From Phoenix dactylifera (Eukaryota; Streptophyta; Magnoliopsida; Arecales; Arecaceae), in the NCBI RefSeq assembly GCF_009389715.1, contig NC_052393.1, positions 5,146,001-5,210,000 on the forward strand: a DNA stretch of 64,000 nt. Reading direction: 5' to 3'. Made by a program: the position numbers and the translations under genes. The stretch's first letter is position 1. Every line of letters begins with the position of its first letter. The notes beneath the pieces were generated by a model. The model was not told the origin of the DNA, ran no database searches, and saw only the letters and a program-made list of their open reading frames with translations. Shown here piece after piece: positions 50,725 to 61,840 of the stretch.

Positions 50725-51100
50725 GACCTCCCCAACGGCCCAGATTAGCGAGAAAAACGCTGTGTCCTGTTTAGATGGCGACGCGTGTCGATCCAAAAGA
50801 CAGAACGACGCATTTAATTAGGGCTAGCGCTTCGGACACTAAAGCGCCCCATCGGATCGCGCGGAAAGGCGTCCGCAATCGAAGATCGTGCGGCCCCATC
50901 ATGAGCCCACGACGCGAGAACGCTTCGCAAAAGGTGTCCCAATAATGAGACTCTTCGGGAAAGAAGAGACGCCGCCTATTAAAGGCACCTCGAAGCGTTC
51001 GATAACTCAAAACGCGCAGTAAATCGAAATTTTCGGAATTCATAATGACCCAATTAAAGCTACTTCCCGCGCTCCAGCTGGTAGCCAACTGGAGCTCGGA

Positions 51101-51113
51101 AGTCGGGGGGTAG
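51101..51113 (+). other. Polypurine tract before the 3' LTR
   Basis: AGTCGGGGGGTAG lies directly against the TGTTGG start of the 3' LTR, where the plus-strand primer is expected. It contains two pyrimidines. Confidence 0.6.
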
Positions 51114-52309
51114 TGTTGGGGGAAAAACCCCAAGTCATACATCCACGGAGGCGCTCGGCCGAAGTACGCCGACCGGAAAGCCGCTCGGCCGAAGAGCGCC
51201 GACCGGAAAGCTGCTCGGCCAAGGAGTGCCGGCCAGAAAGCTGCTCGGCCAAAGGATGCCGCCCAGGAAGGCGCTCGACTAGAGGGCGCCGACCAGAGTG
51301 CGCGCCAAGAGGTGCCCAACCAAAATAAGCTGCTCGGTTAGAAAGTGCCGACCAAAGACGGCACCGAGGCGCTCTGCTAGAAGGTGCTCGCCTAAAGGGC
51401 GCCGACCAGGAGTGCTCAAAGCAGCCCCGCCACAGGGCGCCCCATTGGGCGACCAGCTCGGCTCGGCACCCTTGCCGAGCCGATGCCTTAACCAAATGTT
51501 CAACCTCCGCCTAAAGTCCAAGGGACTTGACAACTCCTACGGCTTGCGACCTGCCACTATCTCCAAGCCATCAAGGCGTAAGATCTCCGCAGGCGTTCGG
51601 CACGACCTGCCATTAATGCATGAGACTCCCTCAAGTCTCCGATGCACTCAGGCATTTAATGAACACGGCCTAAGACGATCTCCGGATCACTGAACCATCA
51701 GAGCGCATGGCTCTACCTGACCGCCGGTTCATTCGGTAATAAATGCACTTACCATCCACAGACCCCAGGCCCGCTACGGCCAGCGGTTCAACCACTCCAA
51801 CAGGTCCGATCGACCGTGACAACTCCCTGGTTCCGGTCTGATTCGGCCCCATTCTCCACTATGCCATAAATGGGCCAAATCGTGCCCAATTATCACAGAC
51901 AGGGACAAATCCCCCGGTTACCTCCCAGATAACGTAATCCCCTCCTATAAAAGGGAACCTGGGAGAACCAAGGGGGGGGACAACGAAAACGGAAACAGAT
52001 CCCCGGGACTGAACCCGCCGGGAAGCACAGACACAATTGAGGACATCATCCTCTTCGTCTTCTTTATCTTATCCAAATGTTCGTGCTGTCTTCTCCATAT
52101 ACTCTCTTCCCTGCTCTCTCCACATATTGGCCCCCTCTGACTTAAGCATCGGAGGGCCGGCGCCGGGGAGCCCGGCCACCGGCTTTTTGCAGGACTTACA
52201 CCCTCCAGGAGGACGTTGCCGGCCGGCGCACCGCCGTCCGCCCCCTGTAGCAGCGGAGCTCCTCCTTCCCCGGCTTCGCGGCGGCCCCCGGGTCCAATTT
52301 CCAGCAACA
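51114..52309 (+). repeat. 3' LTR
   Basis: 1196 bp, the same length as the 5' LTR and different at 13 positions by hand count, two of them transversions. It starts TGTTGGGGGAAAAACC, ends CCAGCAACA and is followed by the GCTAT target duplication at 52310-52314. Confidence 0.95.
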
Positions 52310-52314
52310 GCTAT
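52310..52314. repeat. Right target-site duplication of the Tat element
   Basis: GCTAT, identical to 39000-39004. Confidence 0.9.
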
Positions 52315-53413
52315 ATAAGTAAATTTTTGGACATTTTTCACATAAACCATGTCGACTAAATAGAATACTATTTTCTAGCTTTCAATTTTAACAAAAAAAA
52401 TATTTATAATACCATCTTTTTGAATCCGCTATTATCTGGACAAATAACCATGTTGTTGTAGTTGCGTTATGAGCTGTTACTTTCCTTTTTTTTTCGTTGA
52501 GGAATCTATCATATCACTTTCTGTCGTCACACCAAGAAATATTAAGGAATAATAGAAAAAGTAATGATAGCAATCTGTTCCGGTCTTTTTCATACATTAT
52601 CTTGATATATGAATCAAATAAAACTATTTTTTTAGTTAAAAATACTTAACTAAGGATATTTTTAAATTTAATAAATAATTAGTGCAAATGTTATACAATA
52701 TTTGCTATTATTATTATTATTCTATAAAAAATATCTCAATGAAAGAATAGAATGTTTAAATCTATAAAATTGAGAATTTTTTTTTGTCAAAAAGATCTTA
52801 GTTGTTACAACTTTTTTAGTGAACCTAATTCTATCTTTCCTAGGGCGATGAGACCTCTTTTCTTGAAACAACGACATTGTTTGATTTCTTCTCTCATTTG
52901 CCTTCTGCTCCTCAACAAATGCATTCCATCTCTGATGGCGATATCACAACCAATGGATTCCATCTCTGACGGTGATATCACAAGAAATTGTTTCACGATA
53001 ACAAATTTTTTTAAAAAAACATCATGGATAGCTCTTGGTATTCCCAACTTCGTTTTGGGCATGCAATTTAAGCAAATTGGGATCGAGCAAATGGAGCACG
53101 TTAATCTTATAACGTAAGTGCGGAGCTGTCACCCCGACGAATTCCCCCAATTATTCCAAACCGGGAAAACCATAACCCGACCCAACTATAATCAAGCCCA
53201 TGAACCCGCTTCGCTTGTGGAGAAAAGCGCCTTCGGTGGGTTCAAGCATCGTCACCTCTCTGCTTTTAAAAGCGGACGCTCTGCTTCCCGGCCATCTCGT
53301 CTTCCCTTCCACGTACGTCTCTCCCCTGCTCCATTTCATTACTTAAACCCCTTCCGATCTCTCTCTCCCTCGGCCCTGTTTTTTTGTTTGTTTGTTTGGT
53401 CTTCTTTTCTCTA
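52315..53413 (+). promoter_or_regulatory. Upstream region of the 4CL-like gene
   Basis: AT-rich to about 52,830, then GC-balanced towards the gene. It includes a short direct repeat of period 34 (ATTCCATCTCTGA at 52923 and 52957) and a CT-rich leader from about 53,320. A chance frame at 52752-53117 has no recognisable product. No clear TATA box was chosen; TTTTAAAA near 53,262 is a weak candidate. Confidence 0.45.
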
Positions 53414-56400
53414 ATGGAGATGAAATCTCGCGAGCTTTTCAACTCCATGTCTCGGAACCAGAGCCAATATCCAAGCTTTTTCTCGCCAGAGACCGGCGTC
53501 TATACTAGCAAGCACCCCCCAAGAGACCTTCCCGAGAACCCATTCCAGGACTTGGTGTCCTTCCTCTTCTCCCATGGCCACCAAGGTGTCACAGCCTTGG
53601 TCGACTCCGTGTCCGGGTTTTCGATATCGTATCGCAAGCTTCGCGACATGGTCGAGTCCATGGCCTCTGGCCTCGACCACATCGGCATCTCCAGTGGCCA
53701 TGTGGTTCTGATCCTGTTGCCCAATACCATTCTCTTCCCCGTTATATTGCTGGGCGTCATGTCCGTCGGCGCCATTGTTACTACGATGAATCCTCTGAGC
53801 AAGCCCGGAGAGATTAAGAAGCAGACGAGCATTTCCAAGGTGGGATTGGTCTTCACTTTCTCCGAGAACGTGGGGAAATTTGATGGATTGGGTGTTCGGG
53901 TGGTCACAGTCCCCGAAAGATTGGATTTTGATGCCGCACAATTCTCCGGCTTCAGTCAGCTTCTTTCGAGGGATCCGAAGCAAGCACCGAAGCCTCTAAT
54001 TCGGCAGACCGACGCCGCCGCGATACTGTTTTCTTCCGGCACTTCTGGACTCAGCAAAGGAGTCGTCATCACCCATGCCAATTTCATCGCAATGGTGGAG
54101 CTCTTTGTCCGGTTCGAGGCTTCGCAGTATCATACCGAGAGCTGGAAGAATGTCTACCTTGCGGCCGTACCTATGTTTCATGTCTACGGTCTGTCCCTCT
54201 TCACAATGGGGCTCCTTTCCTTGGGTTCCACAGTTGTGGTTATGAGGAGGTTCACCGCAGAGGAGGCACTTAGAGTTATTGATGGATACAAGGTCACTCA
54301 CTTCCCCGTGGTCCCGCCAATGTTGGCCGCCCTTCTCAAGAGAGTTAAAGATTCCAGTGGCTGTGATTTGCGGTCTTTGACGCAGGTCTCTTGTGGGGCA
54401 GCTCCTCTTAGTGAAAAGTTGATACAGGACTTCCTTGAAGTCTTTCCTCATGTTGATCTCATTCAGGTGATGATCGCTAGTATCCCATCCTTCATTATTA
54501 CTTGCATGAAACCTTGGAACATCTCAGGAAACATCGCAAACAATGCTTTCTATATGTTTCTTTGTGCCAATGAGAGCTTCTTTGCTTATACCTCCATTAC
54601 ATAAGCTCTCATGGCAGCATCTGGATTTCAATGTTGGTGACCTCTTTTTCTTTTTTTTATGTGATCAAATTTTCTTAAAAGCTTTGTTTCCTGATCAGGG
54701 CTATGGGATGACTGAGTCTACTGCAGTAGCAACTCGTGGTTTCAATACGGCAGACTGCAAACAGTATACTTCGGTGGGACTCTTAGCTCCAAACATGGAA
54801 GCCAAAATAATTGATTTGAAAACTGGATCTGCTTTGCCTTCAGGCATCATGGGCGAGCTTTGGCTACGTGGACCGGCTATCATGAAAGGTAAAACTTTTC
54901 AGTTCATGAGCTGATGCATCTAGACATGACTGATGGTCTGTGAGAATATGTGTTTGTCTCTAAATTTCTCTTCGGAGAAGTCGGGTGTTCTTTATCATTC
55001 ATGGTTTTCTTAACAACGTGAGAGATGTTGCATAACAAGTGAAGCTCAATGGCCAAAGACATGCTGCAACTTCTCAACATTTTTCAGTGTAACTTTTGAG
55101 GGAGCTAATATTGCTCGAAATTAACCTTCCATCTTAGTGAAATATCATCCTTTTATAACTATTTGTGTGCATCGTATGATAAACAGAATAGGCATCATTC
55201 CTTGCTTATGGCATGGAGACATTTAGAAATTATTTCTTTTGTGGTCATTTGTTTTTTCTTTTTTTTGGCTCAGTGAGAACCCACATGTCTCATACTGTCT
55301 ACCGTATATTTCAATATGATACAAAATAGTTTGAGTTGAATCCTATCTCATATTGTTTGCTTGACATTGAATAACATACTATAGTAGTCCCTTCTAAATC
55401 ACCAAATCTTACCATTCCAAAGTATTGCTTTACACTTGATACAGAAATTTCAAATTCTTTCTACAATTAGCAACCTGTGTTATAGAAATATTTTGATGAC
55501 TTTATATAATGCATGTAAAATTGGATATGCATTTTTAAGAAGATTATGGAAATTAATTGCACTTTATTGATCTTTCATTTTAAACTAGAGTCATGGGTAT
55601 TGTTCTAGTTCTATGTTGAAGCATCTGGAGCTAAATTTCAAAAAAAGTTAATTTTTCTCGAGAGGTGAAGCACAACATAGGCCATGTATATATAGCCCAA
55701 GAATTTCATAAATGTGAGTCCAGCTTTATATGCAGGCTCATCCTTGAGGAATGAGGATCAAATTATCTTCAAAAGTAGCTAAATTTATTTACTAATTAGA
55801 ACTTAGAAACCTATAGTGTTGCATGAGAGGCATAGGAATTCTACTTCCATTCCAAAGTATTTTATCCTTTTCTCATTCACATTCTAAAATCTTTGAAAAG
55901 AATCTCTGCAGTTGATGATGGGCTTCTAACTGATAAGACTTGGCTAAGCATGGTGACAATGAAAAGGATGCATAATGGTTCATGTGAATTTTTTGAAGTC
56001 ATAGGTTAACTTATTGATCCACAATGAAGCACATCTTGAAGCAAGAAGCTGAGAATCATGGCAATGATAAAGTTGAGATGGGATTGGTAATATGTGCTTG
56101 AGAATGCACATATTGTTGATATGGAGCAAATCAACCCCTCTTTGGCATGATCCATATTGATGGACCATCTTGTGGACCTCTTAAGAAAGTTACTCAGAGA
56201 AGAACTTGACATTTGATGCCAGATGGTTCCTATTGCCTCATCTATCTATGAGGAGATAGCTACAGTAGGAGATGATTGAATATTGATATGCAAGTACTCA
56301 GCCTTCTATTGTAGACCGAAAGACAGCTTCGGTCACTTCAGAAAAATCCACATCTTCCTCTTGCATATATGGACTCTTGTAATGGATATATTAGTCAAAG

Positions 56401-59400
56401 TAGTTCCTCATTATTTTTATTCAAATAAAATGCCACAAACCTTAATCAAGGACATGTATTGTATTTTATGTTTGTAAGCAAAATTTTTGTGACCATGTTC
56501 TAAGTTCGCCATTAAACAATGCACAAATTCCTTGCAGTACATCCATCTTTGCATGGCAGCTCAAAGATTATTGGACAATCTTTTTCCTTTTTTACCCTGA
56601 CCAGTTACTAGCATATGTGTTTGTTTTCATCCTTTCTCACACTCATATATTGGCCTATTCCATGTGAACAATTGATCTTCACAGGATACTTAAATGGTGA
56701 GGAAGCTGCATCATCAACAATTGCTGACGGTGGTTGGTTAAGGACAGGCGATATTGCACATTTTGATCAAGATGGGTACTTGTATGTTTTGGACCGCTTG
56801 AAAGATACAATCAAGTACAAGGGATATCAGGTACACATAAAATGAGAATATGATAAGAATGGCAGCAGAGTAATCAAATCATGTGTTTAGCTCAATCAGT
56901 TGGATATATCTCAGGCTTAGATCATTTGTTCGAACAAAACAATGCATAAATGTTTTTCAATTAAAAAAAAAATCAACTGATGGTGTTAAGCATAAAGAAT
57001 GAAAAATATGAAGGAAATTATATGAAATTGCTTCCTCAACGTTTCGGTACATTTCAGGAATCCATTTTTGTTTCTAATACTTCCTTGAGTTATCCTTTTC
57101 TTTTTTGGTACAATGGTGCAGTAGCTCCAGCTGACTTAGAGGCCCTACTGAGAAATCACATTTCAATAGTCTGTTTTTGGTTCTAGACTTCTAGTACTTC
57201 CTTAAATTATCCTCTTCTTTTTTGGTGCAATGGTGCAGATAGCTCCAGCTGACTTAGAGGCCCTACTGATTCACCACCCTGAGATTCTTGATGTTGCAGT
57301 GACATTGTAAGTCCCTAAACCTCATGAAATGGAGAAGATAGATTTGCTCTGGTTTCTTCTTTATTCTTATTTAGTGCTCTTTCCCCTCTAGTGCTGCAGA
57401 TGAAGAGGCTGGGGAGATACCGGTTGCATTCGTGGTTAGGAGGCCTGGAAGTGTGCTTTCTTCTTCAGAAGTAATTGAATACATATCTCAGCTGGTAATT
57501 TGCCTTGATTTTATCCTTATCTTATTAGACATCTATTGCTGCAATTTTCAGTAAATTATACCTACTAGGAATCTACAGCATGAAAATGTTTATAAGAATT
57601 TGCCCAGGGGAAGGGCAACATGCAAATCTACTGCAACATAGAATTATGTAGTTTCCATCTAAAGACCATGTGATAAATGAACCTTGCTATATGTTCTATC
57701 TGATGATGGATCTTAGCTCAAATTTCGTGCGGACTGGATGATCCTAATAATCTAATGAGTTGCCTAGAATTGTTAACCACGAATTGGTTGCAGGGAACCT
57801 AACATACTCAAAAATTTGAGGCTTTCCTGAAACTTAAGACTCGATAATTAGATGTCATTAAGAAGTTATACTGAAGATGATGTTTTTTAGAGGTTTTGGA
57901 AAAAGTCATGTCTAGACTCTATAAGCTGTTCGGCTGCTTAACAGACTTTACGTGAAAATGTGAGTCAGGTGTCAAGAACATTAGGATCATAGAAGTCATA
58001 TAAGTCAAACAACTATTTCCATGATATTTAATTTCAACATGAGTGTTTTTTTGATAAAACTGAGCAATGCAATGCCTCTTTATAGTAAGAGCCAAAGTTA
58101 AATCAAAACCTTTCGAACTTCAGGTGCCTAGCACCTATGCATTGTCTGGCAAAATAAAATAAGCCAATTATTGTCATCCAATAATTGAACCACTTTAGGA
58201 TTATATTGGGTCAAGATTTTCTTAACAACCTTTTATCTTGCCATATACAGGCCACGAGTATTATGAGATCCCTACTTCGCTACAAGTACCATATGATTTT
58301 TCATGTTAGGATTCTCCATGTTCATGCTTCTCGTGTCCTAAAATTTAGTTATAATACTTCTCGGCCGACCAGATATCGATAAGACATTTTTGTCGGTTCT
58401 TTAAAAAAATACTCCAAGGAAGATGACCTTTTAATTGTAGCTCTTCTGTCTATCTTCTCTAAAGCATCTAATGATTTTCCAAGAAGCACATCCCACTGTG
58501 CTACCATCACATGCAAAACAGAAAAGAGGTGACATATCTTAATTCATCTGAACCTGCAGACATATCTTTTTCGCCACTGCTATGGGTCTAAAATGGCTGC
58601 TGATTTTGGCGAGTCATTGATTTCTCTTATTTTTTCCCTTGTCCAGCACTCATGTTTCAGGAGCTGTAGCTTATGACTGCCTATGCTTTTCTGATGATTT
58701 TTTGCCATCTCAAATCCTGGATTTGCATCATCCTTATCTTTAATCCTAGGCCTCTTTTTTTCTATTTTGTTGGTAATAAACTGGAAATGGTCCATGAACT
58801 TCAGCTTTTCCTTTCAAAATCAATATATAAAAAAAATCCTTGGTAGCCAATATTTGGGCCCATTGATTGGGAGGTTTAGCATCACAAGTTTATTATTAGA
58901 ACCCTCGTCCACAGTTCCAAGGACTATCACCAAAACCAACCAACCAATGGACTGAGTCCTGGTGCATGCATTTCAAAAGGTATGGATTTCTTTCTTAACC
59001 ATTGACTGTTCCTATTCTAGCAGCTGCTTGCGTTCGCATCGTCTACAATCCGATGCTGGAAACTTTCAAATCGGAGAGTAATTAGCCCTGACTTCAAGTC
59101 TTGGGATTAGAATCATATATCAGTTTCTTGAATATACCATATTTGACTCTCAGATTTAGGACACCATTTTAACTCTGGTACCACCAATTTTTTGAGAATG
59201 AAATTCACTTACAGAATTGACATTTGAGTTGCTGTTTTCTTGACTAGACTTAAAATTCTCTATTAATTTGATGATTTTCATAAATATGTCTTATAGGTAG
59301 CTCCATGCAAGAAGGTGAGGAAGGTGGTATTTGTGAACTCAATTCCCAAGTCAGCAGCAGGAAAGGTATTGAGAAGGCTTCTGAGGGACAACCATGGGGC

Positions 59401-59413
59401 TTCCAAGCTGTAA
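53414..59413 (+). CDS. 4-coumarate--CoA ligase-like acyl-activating enzyme, peroxisomal
   Basis: A complete six-exon gene. Exons: 53414-54466, 54699-54888, 56685-56830, 57239-57306, 57392-57494, 59297-59413. They total 1677 nt, 558 aa. The protein belongs to the ANL adenylate-forming family. The phosphate-binding loop is [11 protein letters not shown] (residues 207-217), the adenine-side motif is GYGMTES (352-358), the 4CL 'box II' position reads GELWLRG (403-409), the ribose-binding aspartate lies in TGD (435-437) and the hinge in DRLKD (451-455). The probable catalytic lysine is K543 in [11 protein letters not shown]. The C-terminus is SKL, a canonical peroxisomal PTS1. Such 4CL-like enzymes activate jasmonate precursors (OPCL1) or fatty and cinnamic acids with ATP and CoA. 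Box II differs from the GEICIRG of true 4CL, so a 4CL-like rather than lignin 4CL role is inferred; the substrate is unknown. Confidence 0.93.
54889..56684 (+). other. Intron 2 of the 4CL-like gene
   Basis: A 1.8-kb AT-rich intron between the GPAIMK and GYLNGEE exons. No repeat ends or embedded genes were recognised. Confidence 0.8.
57071..57270 (+). repeat. Duplicated 3' splice site and start of exon 4 in the 4CL-like gene
   Basis: About 80 bp covering the pyrimidine tract, the GGTGCAG acceptor and the first part of exon 4 (GCTCCAGCTGACTTAGAGGC) occurs twice, at about 57071-57151 and 57189-57270, roughly 117 bp apart. The downstream copy is the one that joins in frame to the rest of the exon. 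The upstream copy lacks one A after its CAG and runs into non-matching sequence. Confidence 0.85.
57495..59296 (+). other. Intron 5 of the 4CL-like gene
   Basis: A 1.8-kb intron between the exon ending EYISQL and the last exon starting VAPCKK. AT-rich; no embedded gene or transposon end was recognised. Confidence 0.8.
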
Positions 59414-59495
59414 CGCTAGCACCAAGCCTAGCTTCTAGCTACAGTAACTTTTTATTACAGCTATAATTTTTATGGTAGATGGTCTTCTCGGGGAA

Positions 59496-59501
59496 AATAA
59501 A
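59496..59501 (+). terminator. Candidate polyadenylation signal of the 4CL-like gene
   Basis: AATAAA, 83 nt after the stop codon and in an AT-rich 3' UTR. Confidence 0.45.
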
Positions 59502-59941
59502 GGTCATACACAATTGCCTTTATGAACTTGTTTCTTACATTGTAACCCCCGGGGTTTGACAATGTTATTACCAAACTCCTGCAAATAATGTTACCGGTCC
59601 CAATCATTTAGGAGATGGCTACAATAATAAATATCGCCTGAAACAATACGAGAGGCATCATTTGCTGTGGAAAAATTCCAGTCTTCTTTATGAGTTAGAG
59701 TGATGAATGGAGTGATTTTTAACATTTGCCTATAAGCAGGAGTTCAGTTTTGATACCAATGTCTATATTGCTTGCGATAATAGCCAATTATAGCTGAATA
59801 GAAACTAATAGCACGGATGCATAGATAAGGCCTTTTGCACATTGGATTTTTCATTGTCACGAAGAGATATTGTTGCAAGGCCCATTTCCCATAGTTGATG
59901 GTGCTATTAGTTTGGAATGACATCTCTTTAGTGCCACTTCT
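59502..59941. other. Intergenic DNA after the 4CL-like gene
   Basis: About 440 bp, AT-rich, ending at the target duplication of the hAT-like element. Nothing else was recognised. Confidence 0.6.
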
Positions 59942-61063
59942 AAAGCTGCAAATGGGTCGGGTTGATCCGTGACCCGGCCCGATCCAACTTGGTCAGACTT
60001 GACCCAAACCATTTTAGAGGACTGTGGGCTGGGTCGGGTTTTAAAATTGAATCCATTCCATTTTTCGGATCAGGTCTGGGTTTATTGAATCTCACCCAAA
60101 CCTGACCCGGCCTGTTGTTTTTTGGGTCAATTTTGGATCATTTACTAATGATTCGATCCAACCCAATCCGAACCCGAATTATCCATTTGTGTTCGTGGGC
60201 CCACAGGCCACAGCCGCAGGAAAATCGCTCAATCCCTTGATTCTCTTCGTCGCTTCGACAGTCCGACTCCGTGAGGACTGAGGCCAAATCGCTCCACTCT
60301 TCACTACTTTAAGGCTGCACCCTTCTATTTCCACCGTCTCTTCATTGAGAATGAATCCTCTTCGTGACCCTGACCTTGACCCTAGCCATGGCGTCATCCC
60401 CAATCCCTCCCCTCCCCTCCCCCCACCCCCGGGCTCCTGTCCTCTCCCTCTCCCTTGCACCCCTTTCCCACCCCGCTCGCTTCCTCCGTTTCCACCTCAA
60501 GCCATCCTTCATCTTTGCTGACCTACTCCACCTCCTTCGTCACTGCTTTTGACACTACCCTGGCCTTGCCCCCTGCGACCTCAAAATCTTCGTCTCGGAT
60601 GCCGATGTTAACTCTGTCCGCCACGATCACTCCACCTACGAGTGGATGTCTGCACCCTCGCTGTCACCGGTCGCCTCAACCCCCTCCTCCATCTACTCCT
60701 CTCCCACCCCTTCCCCTACACCGCCGCCGCCGTTGACAATGCTCCCCACTCCCTTGATGGCTGCCCCGTTGCTACCCTCTATAACATCCTCCTCTATAGA
60801 ATCGCTCGGTGGGGCGAGCACCAAGAAGCCCTCAACTTGTTCGACAAAAACAATACCTGGACCCAAATTTTTTTAGTCTGGATTATACATGGATCCGACC
60901 CGACCCAAATGACCCGTTGGGTCAAAAATTGTAGCTATGGATCCGATCCGACCCGATCTTCTATTGAGTTAGATCTGGGTTCAAAATTAGGACCCAAATA
61001 AGGAACTGGATTGGGTCAAGGTCATTCATATCCCGGTTCGATTGGACACATTTGCACCCTCAG
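59942..61063. mobile_element. Non-autonomous hAT-like element carrying captured gene sequence
   Basis: Both flanks carry an 8-bp near-duplication: CCACTTCT at 59934-59941 and CCATTTCT at 61064-61071. The ends are imperfect inverted repeats: left AAAGCTGCAAATGGGTC, right (reverse complement) CTGAGGGTGCAAATGTGTCC. Sub-terminal regions on both sides are dense in GGGTCGGGT/ACCCGACCC words, about 230 bp on the left and 170 bp on the right. The 8-bp duplication and TGCAAATGGGTC-type ends suit the hAT superfamily. No transposase is present. The GC-richer middle is unlike the ends and looks like host gene sequence. Confidence 0.6.
60388..60850 (+). pseudogene. Captured PPR-like gene fragment inside the hAT-like element
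   Basis: From the ATG at 60388 a Pro/Ser/Leu-rich N-terminus runs to FADLLHLLRHCF and stops at 60552. The same frame continues past the stop into SDADVNSVRHDHS. After a shift, the frame around 60642 reads RLNPLLHLLLSH and LYNILLYRIARWGEHQEALN, which resembles a helical pentatricopeptide repeat near the N-terminus of a plant organelle PPR protein. The stop, the shift and the abrupt end in transposon sequence make it a non-functional fragment. Assignment to PPR rests mainly on the single repeat-like segment. Confidence 0.5.
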
Positions 61064-61457
61064 CCATTTCTATACCCCAATTTTAATTAAAGGATAAAAT
61101 TCACATTTTATTGAAGAAACAGTTAATGTTTGTAATCAAAAGAAACTTTGGAGCTGTGCGTCCCTCATCATGGGAACCTATAATAATCGCATTTAGCAAG
61201 AAGTTTGTACCACGTCCGCTTCATTGGGTTTTTTACAATCATGTCATGTTTCACCATCATTTTGACCTAAGGTGATTAGTAATAATCAATACAGCAAATA
61301 TTGCCGTATATCACGGTGTACCTCCAATAGATGTAAGATCGAGACTTGTGCAGGTGACCCGGCAGCAGCCAACTGATTTCTTGTACACAAATTATCGTAC
61401 ATCATAATTGACTTTTCTGGCTTGGGTAAATAACTATGTTATGATTTGCTATTATTT

Positions 61458-61729
61458 TTTTTACTACAAAAAAAAAAAAAAGAGGGAAAGAAAGAGAAGA
61501 GAGGGCAGAAAAGTTTAAGTCATGCTCTCTCCATCCATGGGGAAACTCTATGTGTGAGTACGTCACATTAGCACCACCTAAGCAACCGACAGACCAGATA
61601 GCGACTCCACCGGACAAACCAAACGGAGGATATTCGGTCTCCACATTTAATCGACGCCCGTGCGTTTTGAATTTGGACCACTCTGGTGGAATTAAAGCTC
61701 CGTTCCCACCGTGCTACCACCTCGGTGGT
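61458..61729 (-). mobile_element. tRNA-derived SINE with 16-bp target duplication
   Basis: TGATTTGCTATTATTT occurs exactly at 61442-61457 and 61730-61745 and brackets a 272-bp insert. Read on the minus strand, the insert begins CCACCGAGGTGGTAGCACGG; its TAGCACGGTGG matches a pol III box A. It ends in a T-run followed by an A-rich tail. A convincing box B was not found; the sequence near GGTCCAAATTC is a weak match. Size, tail and long target duplication fit a SINE moved by LINE machinery. Confidence 0.6.
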
Positions 61730-61730
61730 T

Positions 61731-61840
61731 GATTTGCTATTATTTGTTAGTCATCCTAAATAATAACAAAAGCATAATTATGTAATGATTTGCCATTATT
61801 TGTTATTCATCCTACAACAACAAAAGCATCAACATCATAA
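61731..61840. repeat. Tandem duplication, 56-bp unit
   Basis: The block beginning GATTTGC(T/C)ATTATTTGTT and containing CATCCTA and ACAAAAGCAT starts at 61731 and again at 61787. It overlaps the right target duplication of the SINE. Confidence 0.75.

Larger units (their letters stand above)
39005..52309 (+). mobile_element. Ty3/gypsy LTR retrotransposon, Tat (Retand/Ogre-like) lineage
   Basis: A full-length 13.3-kb element flanked by GCTAT target duplications. It consists of two 1196-bp LTRs (TG..CA), a primer-binding-like site, one gag-protease-RT-RNase H-RNase H-integrase frame, a 5.5-kb region after pol, a purine-rich tract and the 3' LTR. Three traits place it in the Tat lineage: a second, archaeal-type RNase H after the usual RT-linked one; tandem-repeat arrays downstream of pol; and an antisense spliced gene with a PF04195-like 'putative gypsy type transposon' region. 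By hand count the LTRs differ at 13 of 1196 positions (11 transitions), so the insertion is young, roughly 0.4 million years if 1.3e-8 substitutions per site per year applies. Three nonsense codons make this copy unable to encode its full polyprotein. Confidence 0.93.

Noticed and set aside
52752..53117. 121-codon frame upstream of the 4CL-like gene
   Set aside because: Crosses a 34-bp non-triplet direct repeat, has no recognisable domain, and sits in promoter-like DNA.
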